Source: Plectosphaerella cucumerina
Lineage: Eukaryota; Ascomycota; Sordariomycetes; Glomerellales; Plectosphaerellaceae
Direction of reading: 5' to 3'
Assembly (NCBI GenBank): GCA_020746995.1
Contig: JAGPXD010000002.1
Location: forward strand, 2,480,001 to 2,544,000
DNA: 64,000 nucleotides
Position numbers and translations under genes: made by a program. The notes below the pieces were generated by a model that was given only the letters and a program-made list of their open reading frames with translations, was not told the origin of the DNA and ran no database searches. This document shows, piece by piece, positions 18,199-29,082 of this stretch (position 1 is the first letter of the stretch; each line of letters opens with the position of its first letter).

Positions 18199-21100
18199 AT
18201 GCCCGACCGAGATCCTGGTGCCATATTTGGCTTCGATGGCGTAGACTCGTCTTACCTCGACGAAACCGCCTCCCAACCCGTCAAGACCGACACGTCTTCC
18301 GCCGTCACTGCCGCCTCCAGCAACACCAACAACTCCACGGGCACCACCGCCGACAACCAGTTCCTCTTCGATACCTCTAATTGGGCCTATCAGGACACCC
18401 CCGGGTACGCCTTCAACTTCTCCGCCGCAAGCACCGCCGCCGCTCCCTCGGCACCCGTCTTCCAGACTGCCTCCTGGGATCTCCCCTTCGACCAGTCGCA
18501 ACAGCAACAGCAGACTCCCCAGGGATTCTATCAGAACCCTACCGGCCTCGTTGTCAGGCAAGGTCGCCCCATTCCTCAGCAGCAACAGCAACCGCAGCCA
18601 CAACCGCACCACCTGCTCCAGCAGCAGCAACAGCAGCAACAACATCCCACCGCCCCTCCTCACCTCTCTGCCGGCGTCCCCGGCGATTCCGCCAACTTCC
18701 TAACGCCTGCTCAGCAGGAGAAGCTGCGAAACATTGCCATGCCAGCCCATCTCCAATATCATTCACCAAAGAGCGAGTCGAGCCCCCCGTCTGGGACGAA
18801 TGATGGCAGAGCCGCCCCGGGTACCTCGCGTTCCTCTCCCGACGACCATGGGGCCCTCAGCCGCAAGCGCAAGTCCTCTGCCGAGTGCGACGATGACGAC
18901 GATGACGATGAAGACCAGCCCATCAAGAAGACAGCCCACAACATGATTGAGAAGAGGTATCGGACCAACCTGAACGACAAGATCGCTGCCCTGCGCGATA
19001 GCGTTCCTAGCCTTCGGATCATGTCAAAGAGCGCCAGGGGCGAGGACACCACCGAGGACCGCGAGGAGCTCCACGGTCTTACACCAGCTCACAAGCTGAA
19101 CAAGGCTACGGTAAGTTGACCAGACCCATTTGCGATCGCCGGCAAAGTACTGACGATGAAATCCCTCAGGTCTTGAGCAAGGCTACCGAGTACATCCGCC
19201 ACCTGGAGAAGAGGAATAACCGTCTCCTCGACGAGAACCACGCCATGCAGTCGAGAATCGCAGCGTTCGAGAAGCTGTTCATGGCTGGCGCCATGACGGG
19301 TGCCATGAGCCCAATGCAGCAGCCACCGACGCCCATGCAGTACCCCCAGGACCCATACATCAGCCCACCTATCGGCACACCGCAGGATGGGCAACCGCAG
19401 GGCATGATGCCGGTGCCCGAGGACATGAAGCGCATCATTTCGGCGCAAATGGCTGCCGGCCAGCCATACCCCGTGCCTCAACAGCAGTTCCAGCGCAACC
19501 CGGCCATGCTCCGCCAGCAGCAAATTCAACAGATGCAGCAGCAGGGCGGCCGGTGGGGAGGCAACGCCGGCCCCTATTTCGGCAAATTGATGGTAGGATC
19601 CCTGGCCGGCCTCATGATCATCGAGGCAGTACGGACCGAGGAGCAGAGCAACGAGAAGCCAGATGGTCGTGGCCTGTTTGCGATACCCATGCAGCTCCTC
19701 AGCGCCCTCGGCGACTCGCACGTGCACTTTGCCGGACACGCCTACTCAGCGGCACGGATCATTTCTCACCTCAAGCTGCTGCTTTTCATTGGCCTGTGCG
19801 TTTACATGTTTGTCCCATCTCTCTTCGCGCCCGCGAAGAAGCAGAAGGGAGAGCAACAGCTCGGCGCCTTGGACCCCTCGCCGTCGCCAGCTTCCCCGAT
19901 ACACGTGCGTCGCCAGGCGTGGCTCACGGCGATTCAAACGGTCTGGGTACCGCAACACAACTTCTTCTTGGAAGCCGCCGCTCTCATTCTCAAGACGATG
20001 AAACTCAGCCTTCGCAACGCCATTGGAATCCACGGCTACCAAATGCTAACCGGCCTGACCGAAGAGCAGGAAGCCGCACGTGTCCAGGCGTGGTCCATCG
20101 CCCTCGACGCACAGCTTGCCGGCGGCGATGTCGAGATCAACAAGAGCCGCCTGACCCTGACACTCCTGGCATCTGGCACGCTTCGCGACACTCCGCTGCG
20201 GCTGATGCTCAAGGCCCTTCACATCCGCGTGCTGCTGTGGGATCTCGGTGCCACGGGCGCTCACAACTACATCGCCAGGCCCCTTGCGCGATCTCGATGG
20301 AACGAGGCGCGACAGCTGCAGAAGTCGCTTGTCGAAATGCGACGGAAAACGAACGAGACGTCCGACGACGAGCTGCCTGAACACCTGGCGGCGCTCCTGG
20401 AGCGGGAGAGCGATGAAGTTCTCAACCCCAGCATCATCCGCCGGGCATACAACCTGGCATGGAACCTGCCCACGACGGAGAACGTCAAGGAGTTCACCGA
20501 CGGCATGGACCTGGTGGTCGACGATCAGGCAGTGCGGTCCCCGATGGACGCCGTCGCGGCATGGTGGTCGACACAAGAGATCCACCGGGCAATGACCACG
20601 ACTCTCGCCGCCGAGGAGGATGACGAGACGGTCCAGCACACGGTCAAGTACCACGTCGATAACGCGCTGGAGACCGCCCCTATCGGATCCGCCGCCCAGG
20701 CCCGCGCTCATGTCACACGTGCGGTGCTCGTCGACGAGAAGCGAGGCGCCAGCATCGCCAGCGCCATGAAGGCTGTGCAGCCCGACGACCTGCAGAAGCA
20801 GCTCGGCGACCAACTCGTGACCTCGATCCTGGTGTCGTCGCTGCCGGCCAGCACGACGCTCGATACACAGGTTGCTCTCAAGTGCGCCATGGCCGTGGCC
20901 CACCTCCAGCGCGTCAAGGATGACGAGCCACCCCGCGAGGCCGTTCAAATTGTCGAGAAGATTGCCCAACCCGCCATCACCACCGGAATGTCCCTGCTTG
21001 GTTGCACTGCACTCTTCAAGCTGATGGGCGAGCTTAACAACCGCCCCGGCGCTAGCGAACGGTTCAGCGTGCCGATCGAGTGCCTGGCCGGCAGCCTCCG

Positions 21101-21263
21101 AATCTGGATTGGCAGTGCGCCGGGCGAGAAGTGCGGGCTGGGCCAGGAGCTGCGACACAACATGGTCGACCGGTGTCTCAGCATCTCCAAGAGCGCCGTC
21201 GGCATTGAGACGGACACGGGCTATGGCAGCATGTCCGACTGCGAAGAAGAGTCAGGCTGCTAG
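18199..21263 (+). CDS. srbA: SREBP homologue: membrane-anchored bHLH transcription factor
   Basis: Two exons, 18199-19110 and 19170-21263, with a 59-bp intron inside the bHLH region; 1001 aa. An N-terminal activation region has Gln-rich tracts (about residues 100-155). An acidic run precedes the bHLH at about residue 247; the basic helix reads AHNMIEKRYRTNLNDKIAAL and carries the Tyr in place of Arg that marks SREBPs and lets them bind sterol-response elements as well as E-boxes. Helix 2 is KATEYIRHLEKRNNRLLDEN. Two hydrophobic spans follow, near residues 439-460 (KLMVGSLAGLMIIEAV) and 501-523 (LKLLLFIGLCVYMFVPSLF), and then a C-terminal region like the fungal SREBP-specific DUF2014. In Aspergillus and yeasts such proteins sit in the endoplasmic reticulum membrane and are cleaved when oxygen or sterol is low, releasing the N-terminus to activate ergosterol and iron genes. 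No breaks seen. Confidence 0.95.
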
Positions 21264-23639
21264 GCAGACCATGCCAGCACCTGCAATACTCTGCCGAGCG
21301 TTGAGTCCACGAAACATCAACTGCCGGCCGAGGCCACTCAACTCACCTCGTTTACTTCAACTCTGTTTTGCAACATAATCTTGTAGTCTTACCACCCCCA
21401 GGACCGGGGTCGCTCTTTATCTCCATCATCGTCTCGACACGTCATGGCAGCCATATGGGGTCAAAACCAGGGGATGGCCCGAGGCTCATGACGACTTACC
21501 AAGCCGGCGTTCTCAGAGGTGCGGGAACAAAAAATTCGATCGAACATTGTGGCAAGCGGGGAAGGGAAGGGAAGCGGACGGACTTGGTTTTCTTTACGAG
21601 GTGGTAGAGTCTCATCTGCCCAGGAGGGCGTTGGGGCTGAGCGATGTGGCCTGGGCGACATGGCGCAAGGCGAGACGACGACGATGTCCAACGCACGAGC
21701 GACCATTTGATTCACCATTTCATTTGTCGTCTGTCTGATTTCTTCAAGGCTCTATAACAGGGCGGGTATTTTCTATATTTTTGTCACGGCTTTTCTAACG
21801 ACGACAGGGAGCCTCTCTCGGATGAAGGAGTTGTATGTTATCTGTGCGACTGGGCTTTTTGACTCGGGCAGAACCAGGTTGACTTGTCAGAGTCTGGTGG
21901 ATCGGCCTGCAGAATAGATCTTTGTGAGAAACACGAGATGTTCCGTTTTACCGTCTGGTCGACTGTTTGATGAGGTGAGTTCTCCGTTGATCTAGTGAGG
22001 GAGAGCCAGACAGAATCAGCGAGGGGCTCGTCGGGCGCTCCTCTCCCCCTCCCATCTCGTCCCAACGCCGTTGGGCGCCCGCCGGGGATGGACCCGAGTG
22101 TGAGGACGGATGTTCGGCTCCGAATTCGACAGGCCCGGCACTTGCACAGCATGGCAGTCATGGTGCGATAGGCTAAAAAGAAGTCAGGTAAGCTTAACGA
22201 GATGCACCGACAGGGAAGGTGCGCTCCACCTGATGGCTCACGGGGCAGGTGTCAGTGCAGAGAAGGCAAGCGGGCGAGCGGGGTTCACGTAATCTTGCAG
22301 GATGCTGGACCACCACAATCACACAGTCGCTTCTTCACGTCATGCGCACACACGACAGCGACGCCTAGCATTCAGCAGCCGCTCGGATTTTCCAATAGAT
22401 CGAAGCCACAATGCCGCCCTCAAGCCAGCGACAGGCAGGCACCTCTCCGCACTGCTCGATCAGGACGAAAACGATCTTCGCTCAGGGCTCCCCGGCCGGC
22501 TCGCGGCTGTCAATCCTACCTGTACTGCCCATGTCATCGGCACAAGCCACGACCAGGGACATTGCTTGGGGCACCATGCCTCGGATGTCGTCCCCCTCTT
22601 CAGCCAGCCAGCCATCCAGCCAGCCCACCCCCTTCAGATCAACTCGCGAGATGGAGGGTGCGATGCGCCGCCCAGTCAGGCCCCCGACTCGACGCCTCGC
22701 AACCCTCTATCATACAATTGGCGGCCCGAATCCTGCTTCCATCTGCCTCTTCCCGGGGTGGCTTGCGACAGGGCTCCAATCGAAACCCCGCGCCGCTACC
22801 TCTGGTGTGTGTCTCGACCATGCCGCCCGCCGCCTTGCCGTCCGCGTGATGGGTGGCCAGGAGTACCCCCCGCGTCGACGATTGGCCGCAACCCCAGATT
22901 GCGCGTGGAACGGCTAAGAACGGGTCTCGCGCGCCGAGCGTCGTGATCGGCGTCATTGGGTCGGCGAGCTTCCCTCTTGGGAGATGATGGCAGCTTCAAC
23001 TCGTCTCCGGGGCCTGTTTTTTTGCTGAAGAGGGTGCGCAGTCTTGGGGAGGCATGGTCATGGGCATGCGAAGGGACCTTGGACACGATGCTCGATACGA
23101 CTTTATATCGCCCCGTTCGTGCCGTCTTATCCTGCCCCCGGCGCTGCCATTCTCCACGGTCTCCTCTTCTCCATGCAACCCAAGCGCAGCAGTCACTGAT
23201 ACCGTTGCGCCCCGGCTATCATCGATCTGGAAACCTGGTCCGCGCGCCTGCATCAAGCCCCCGCCGCTGCTGGTCCCTACAACGCCTTCCCCCAGGCGAC
23301 CGCTTCTCCTCAACAAAAAAACGGCCGCCTTCTTGGGAGCTGCTTCGGCCGACTGCTCCATCTCGGGAGGAGAGGTGCGCCTCGTGATGCCGGAGTTGGC
23401 TACGTGAAGGGAAAAGCTTGGAAAAGCCAACACACCCTGGACGGATCCACACAAGCGATATCAGGGGACCTGGTTGACAGCAACGTTTCTGGCTGTGATA
23501 AAGATATCGAGTGGGCCGTTGAACAGGAGACTGAGAAGGGGATATCACAAGCTCGACCGGTTCTCCTCCTGTCGATCTTCTTCCCAGGCAACGTACGATC
23601 TACACGCCTCAAGTCGAAGTAACACCAGTGTTGCAAGAC
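21264..23639. other. Intergenic region between SREBP and ceramidase genes
   Basis: About 2.4 kb between two plus-strand genes. It should contain the SREBP 3-prime untranslated region and the ceramidase promoter. Overlapping ORFs of up to 215 codons between about 22110 and 23450 are on several frames and both strands without recognisable domains; I see no gene or repeat here. Confidence 0.5.
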
Positions 23640-26005
23640 ATGATCACAACCACCGCTCGACGTGGGCCCGCTGGGCCCAGGGGCTTCTCGCTCCTCCTTG
23701 CCCTCCTCGTTTTTGCCCTGGCCGTTCTGGCCAGGCCAGATGCCAAGAGCCGCCGTCAGGCCGCTGGAGACCGCTACCTCCTGGGTGTCGGCAAGGCAGA
23801 CATGACCGGCCCCGTTGTCGAGATTGGCTTTGCTGGTTACGCTGATCTGGACCAGAAGGGCACCGGTGTCCGTCAGCGTCTCTACAGCCGCGCCTTCATC
23901 GTTGGAGATGTCCAGAACCCTCGCGATAGGTTCATCTACCTCGTCCTCGACACCCAGACCGGTGACACTGCCATCAGGCGAGGTATTCTTGAGGGCATTG
24001 CTGCCCTGGGAAGTGGCTACGCCGTCTACAACAAGAACAACGTTGCCGTCACTGGCACCCACAGCCATGCTGGCCCAGGTGCCTTCTTCAACTATCTGCT
24101 GCCGCAGATCACCAATCTCGGCTTCGAGCGCCAAAGCTACCAGGCCATTGTTGATGGTGCCGTGCTGTCGGTGAAGCGGGCCCACGAGTCTCTGACTGAA
24201 GTAAGCCATCGCCGCGATGCTTACCCCCCTTGAGATGATCACTAACACCCTTCCCAGGGTTACCTTGATTCTGGCACCACTGAGATCAAGGGAGGTGCCA
24301 TCAACCGCTCACTGTTTGCGTATCTCGCCAATCCTGCTGCCGAGAGGGCTCGGTACTCCGACTCGGTTGACACTACCATGACCCTGCTGCGGTTCCGTCG
24401 TGCCTCCGACAACAAGGCCCTTGGTGTGCTCAACTGGTTCGCCGTCCACCCCACCTCCATCTATCAGAACTCCACTATCGTCGCCGGCGACAACAAGGGC
24501 GTCGCCTCGTGGCTGATGGAGCGTGATGCCGGCGCCGACCCAAAGGCAGCTCCAGGCTTTGTTGCCGGTTTCGCTCAGGCCAACCACGCCGACACGTCCC
24601 CCAATGTTCTTGGCGCGTTCTGCGACGATGGCACCAACCAACCTTGCGATCTTCAGTCGAGCACCTGCGCCGATGGAATGGTGCAGAGCTGCCGTGGCCG
24701 CGGACCCTTCTACCAGGCTCTGGACAAGGGCATCTCCAGTGCGTATGAGATGGGCAAGCGGCAGTACGCCGGCGCCAAGAGGATCTATGTAAGCTGCCTC
24801 CTGGTGAAATAGCCATCTTCCAGTGCTAATCACACCAGGATTCACTCGACACCTCGTCGACTCCGATCGTCGGCAACACGGTCAAGTCTCTCCACTTCTT
24901 CCACAACATGGCCTTCTGGTCCTTCACAGACCGTTCCGGCAAACAGGTCCAGACGTGTCCCGCGTCTCTCGGATCGTCGTTTGCCGCCGGCACCACGGAC
25001 GGCCCCGGGTTCGCCGATTTCACCCAGGGACAGTCCGGGCAGCCCAACAACCCGCTCTGGCAGGCCGTTGCTGGCCTCTTGCGGACACCGACTGCCGAGC
25101 AGAAGGCGTGTCAGCAGCCCAAGCCCGTCTTGCTCGACGTTGGCGAGATGGATAGCCCTTACGCCTGGAGCGCGAACATTGTCGATATCCAAACCTTCCG
25201 CGTCGGCCAGCTGATTCTCATCCCTGCCAGCCCTGAAGTTGCCACCATGGCTGGTCGCCGGTGGCGTGAGGCCGTTGCCGCGGCCTCTGGTCGCCTGACT
25301 GACGAAAAGCCCATTGTCATTGTCGGAGGTCCTGCCAACACCTACTCTGTGAGTCGACAACGCCCAAATGACATTTGAGAAACTATCCCACTGACCCCAT
25401 CAAAGCACTATGTCACGACTCCCGAGGAGTACGATGTGCAGCGCTACGAGGGCGCGTCGACCTTCTACGGCCGCAACACCCTCGAGGCTTACATCAATCT
25501 CACCCTCAGCAGCCTGCACTACCTCGAGCCCACGTCCACCTCAACTCCTCCCGCCGGGCCTCAGCCCCCGGACAACCGCCAGAACTCGCTCAACTTCAAC
25601 ACCGGCGTCGTTCAAGACGGCAACCCCAGCGGCCGGGCTTTCGGTGCCGTCATCACGCAGCCGGCGGCCTCGTACGCCCGCGGTGCCGTCGTCAGCGCGC
25701 GCTTCCAGGGCGCTAACCCGCGAAACAACCTGCGCCTCGAGGGCACCTTTGCTGCCGTCGAGAGGCTGGTTGGCGGGTCATGGGTCAAGGTCCGAGACGA
25801 CCGCGACTGGTTCCTGACGTATGAGTGGACCAGGACCAACTGGCTCTTGGGACACAGCGAGGTCGTCATCAGCTGGGAGACGGCTGAGGGCGGCAGGGCG
25901 CCGGAGCCGGGGACGTACCGCTTTAGGTACTATGGTGATTCAAAGCCGCTGATCGGCAGTATTAGGGCTTTTGAGGGGACGAGCGGGAGTTTCCAGCTGG
26001 TTTGA
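23640..26005 (+). CDS. Neutral ceramidase
   Basis: Four exons, 23640-24200, 24258-24788, 24839-25348, 25406-26005, all in phase 0; 733 aa. Neutral ceramidases hydrolyse the amide bond of ceramide to sphingosine and fatty acid. A hydrophobic signal sequence lies near the N-terminus (GFSLLLALLVFALAVLA). The catalytic domain starts at LGVGKADMTGPVVEIGFAGY. Zinc-ligand motifs THSHAGPG (about residues 140-147) and HPTS (about 250) are present, as is the nucleophile motif in the form DTSPN (about residues 299-303; usually DVSPN). The C-terminal immunoglobulin-like domain ends YRFRYYGDSKPLIGSIRAFEG. Length and order match the fungal and animal enzymes. The signal sequence points to secretion or a luminal/cell-surface site. 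No breaks or missing key residues seen. Confidence 0.96.
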
Positions 26006-26322
26006 GGATGAGTACTTGGATGAACATACTGGGCAGTGATTGATCTAGGTGTTAATTGGTATGTGCAACTGTCACCAAGATCGCTGTTCGGAAGGAGAAT
26101 GAAGAGCCATTCGGGGCTATCTATGTCTGTCTGCAAAGCCTCCTTCGTCCATATGCCTGAACCATGATCTGTGAAGCTCAATCTAACCGGTATCCAGAAG
26201 TCTGAGAACCAAACCCCATCCGCATCCTCGCTTGATGTCCCGAAAAGCAATTCGTCTAGCAAATTTGAAGCCACTGTAACCAGGCATGTTGATCTTGTCT
26301 TCATTTCACCTGAATTGTCTTC
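26006..26322. other. Short convergent intergenic region
   Basis: 317 bp between the stop codons of two convergent genes. It must hold both 3-prime ends. Nothing else is visible. Confidence 0.6.
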
Positions 26323-28164
26323 TCAATCGAGGGTGTTCTCCCGCTTGAAGTGAAGCTGAAGCTGCTCGGCGGCGGTGTCACCCTCGCGTATGCCAGCAAC
26401 AGAGCCATTGTTCTCAGGAATGTAGTCTTTGGCGTGAATGGACTGCTGAATGGTATCCTCCACTATGTTTTTGGCGTTCATCAGGTATTGGATGTCCATC
26501 TGGTCATGAAGTTGGCCCTTAGTCGAAGCCAGAGGATCACTGTTAGCCGAACGGATGGACGAGTCCGGGGTGTGCTGGGGGCTGCGAGGAATGTAGATCG
26601 CCTCCTCTTGCTCTTGGGGCTTCTCCTCGGTGGATGAAGTGACTGGGTGGCCCTTCTCTGGGACGACTTCGGTGGAGTCCGGGATATATGTAGCGCTCCT
26701 CTGGCGCTTCACACTGGGTTCGTACTCAAAAACGCTGGGTCTCTTGGGAACTTGGTAGTTCCTGCCGGGGAACAAGACGAGGCCGCGGCGGAGACGCTTC
26801 GTGATGTGAGTGGCCACAAATTCCCTGGCTTCGTCTCCCTCCTTGATGATATCCTCCTGGGTCTGCTGCTCGATGAAGTCGACCATCGACATGGGCGCGG
26901 TGGCGGGCGGCTTGGCATGGAGACGCATGTGCTTGGCCCACTGGATGAGCAGACGGAAAGCCTTCCATCGTTTTGCCAGTACTGTCTTGCCAAACAAGTG
27001 ATCCTCAGACTTGTCGGCCAGCATATCGGCGCGCTGGGCGAGAGAGGGCAAAACCCTGATGCTAGGGGGCTGGAGCTTGATGTCGAGACGGACACCGCCC
27101 AGGAGGGTACTGATCCTTTCGAGATCAGGCTTGATGAAGACTTCCGGGTCGAACGACTCGGGGAGTGTGAGTTCCCAGGGCCCGCAGCCGGGGTTCTTGG
27201 GCGCCTCGATGTAGCATCCCGGCCAGTTGGGGTCCGGAAGGGCCCCGTAGTCGTAGTCGGTGATTGAAGTCGGACCGTTGTAAGGCTCCTCGTCCGATGA
27301 GTCGGTGTCATCGTGGGGAGGAGGGGACGTAGAGCTTCCAGTTACGAAAGATCGTTCGATGGTGCTTCGCTGCTCGGGCTCTACCTTGTCATCCTGCGCC
27401 TCAGAACCCGACATCTTCGCAGACATGGCCGCCTTGTCATTCCAGTCCAGGACCGATCGGCGTTTGGAGCTGGTTGGCGTATGAACTTGGGCCTGAGTTC
27501 CGGACTGCTCGATCGAGGGTACCTCGACTGCAGGCTGCACCGGGGACGACTTGGGTCCAGCCTCGACTGGAGAAGTGGCGTACGAGTTGATGGGACGGAA
27601 ATTTTGCGCGGCAGCAGAAACTTTGACCTTAGAGCCCGCGGTTGCCTTCGCGGTCGAGGCCGACGGGACAACTGGCTTCATAGGGGGAGGTGGCATGAGG
27701 CCCTTGATCTTCGGCTGAGGGAGTTGATTCTGGCTCTGAAGAAAGGCAATCAGGCGGTCCGAAGTGTTGATAGAGTCACCTTTGATGATGCCGTATTGTT
27801 TCTCTGTAAGGCCACAGTTGCGCTGCAGCTTCTTCCCGAATTCAGTCCAGGGCCAGGACTCCTTGGTCTGCTTGCCTGTTTTGACGTCAGTACCAACTGT
27901 GGCAACAGCTTCAGCTTCTTGGCTGGTGTGTGTGAACTTACCGAGCTGCTTCCACCGTTGATAGCAGACTTCGCCTACGAGAGATCCGAGTGGAAGACGC
28001 TTCGATCCCGTTTTCTCCATCTGATCCTTGCAGGCGTTGACGAGGGACTCCATGAAGACTTCGAATTCCTGCTCAATGGCAGTGTCAGTGTCTCGGATGG
28101 TGTCACTTCTGTTGAAGTACGCTTGTAGGTCGAAGGGCACTGTGCCCACTTTGCGAGCAGGCAT
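26323..28164 (-). CDS. Unrecognised fungal protein with conserved-looking N-terminal and C-terminal blocks
   Basis: The frame is open for 613 codons, but a 66-bp in-frame intron is likely at 27876-27941 (donor GTAAGT, acceptor ACAG), giving exons 28164-27942 and 27875-26323 and a 591-aa protein. The N-terminal 120 residues look globular (EFEVFMESLVNACKDQMEK; WPWTEFGKKLQRNCGLTEKQ). A disordered Pro/Ser-rich middle is followed by a second ordered block (TSITDYDYGALPDPNWPG; GCGPWELTLPESFDPEVFI; LAKRWKAFRLLIQWAKHMRL) and a basic, PEST-like tail. No catalytic motif, zinc finger or membrane span is visible and I do not recognise the family. The alternation of ordered and disordered blocks suggests a nuclear or regulatory protein, which is inference only. 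Confidence 0.8.
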   Translation of the reverse strand: MPARKVGTVPFDLQAYFNRSDTIRDTDTAIEQEFEVFMESLVNACKDQMEKTGSKRLPLGSLVGEVCYQRWKQLGKFTHTSQEAEAVATVGTDVKTGKQTKESWPWTEFGKKLQRNCGLTEKQYGIIKGDSINTSDRLIAFLQSQNQLPQPKIKGLMPPPPMKPVVPSASTAKATAGSKVKVSAAAQNFRPINSYATSPVEAGPKSSPVQPAVEVPSIEQSGTQAQVHTPTSSKRRSVLDWNDKAAMSAKMSGSEAQDDKVEPEQRSTIERSFVTGSSTSPPPHDDTDSSDEEPYNGPTSITDYDYGALPDPNWPGCYIEAPKNPGCGPWELTLPESFDPEVFIKPDLERISTLLGGVRLDIKLQPPSIRVLPSLAQRADMLADKSEDHLFGKTVLAKRWKAFRLLIQWAKHMRLHAKPPATAPMSMVDFIEQQTQEDIIKEGDEAREFVATHITKRLRRGLVLFPGRNYQVPKRPSVFEYEPSVKRQRSATYIPDSTEVVPEKGHPVTSSTEEKPQEQEEAIYIPRSPQHTPDSSIRSANSDPLASTKGQLHDQMDIQYLMNAKNIVEDTIQQSIHAKDYIPENNGSVAGIREGDTAAEQLQLHFKRENTLD

Positions 28165-29082
28165 GGCTGTGGGTGGAAGGAGGTATTGGAAACGTCTGGT
28201 GTGATCGGGTGTTTTGAATGAAGAAGATGAGGCGGAATCCCCTTGTCAGTTCCTGAAGGGACCTTGTTGCGGAATAGGACCTCAAGAAAGGCCGAGTGAA
28301 TGGGTGAGGTAGGATGAAGAAGTATGGGTTGGTTCAAGTTGAAAGATCCCAACCTTTAAAGAAAGGGACGGAAGGTTGCTGAGGATACTGCTCTCGCGAG
28401 GAAGGTGCGCATGAACTCGATGAATCGCCGACTGGAAACTCGCGGATTGAATGTGAATCGCCGAGTGAAAACTTGCGGATCGAATGAGGATAGAGCAGCG
28501 GGTTGAACAGCGGTAGGTGTGTGAACTTCTTGAACTGCCCGGGCAAGACCCGCATATTGACATGTGAGGCTGTCGATACTTGCCTGCCTGGCCTTTGTGT
28601 CAAAATTTGAGCGGCGAATCACGCCGTGAGTTCCGCCATGATATCGTCCACCACCTCCTGTCCCAGTCAAGAAAGCTGCGGATATGTGTCACTGCGGACT
28701 TGCCAAGGGCTCTGGCGAGTAGCGGATAGTCATTTAGCCCTCCCAGGACGGAGCGATCCTTTCAGATGAGGTCCCTTGAGAGAAGATTCTCAGACTCGTC
28801 GGAAGATTTGACATCTTGAAAAACAGGGAGGAAGCTTCCCTTACTTGAACCATGTCTGGTTCAATCAAACCCATCTCCCGCAGTGTGCAAGCGGAATAGC
28901 GACGAAATGGTGATTTGGCAAGCAAGCACTTCCAAATGGGACATGATGTAAGTTCAGATAGATGATTACGAGTAGTATGCCTCCCAGCCAACCAACACCA
29001 AGGTGAGATTAACAAACAGGTTGATGAAGTTCTGGGGAACTGCCCCGAGTCCACAAGTCCCGTCAACGACATCCCACCAACC
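28165..29082. other. Intergenic region with a 33-bp tandem duplication
   Basis: About 920 bp between the oxidase stop and the start of the unrecognised gene, both minus. It should hold the oxidase 3-prime untranslated region and the downstream promoter. A 33-bp direct tandem duplication lies at 28422-28487 (listed separately). No further gene is supported. Confidence 0.5.
28422..28487. repeat. 33-bp imperfect tandem duplication
   Basis: Unit 1 at 28422-28454 begins GAATCGCCGACTGGAAACTC; unit 2 at 28455-28487 begins GAATCGCCGAGTGAAAACTT. By eye 28 of 33 positions agree. It sits about 260 bp upstream of the start codon of the minus-strand gene at 26323-28164, within its likely promoter. Confidence 0.85.

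Noticed and set aside
20046..21158. 370-codon antisense ORF within the SREBP gene
   Set aside because: It is the complementary shadow of the strongly codon-biased SREBP exon.
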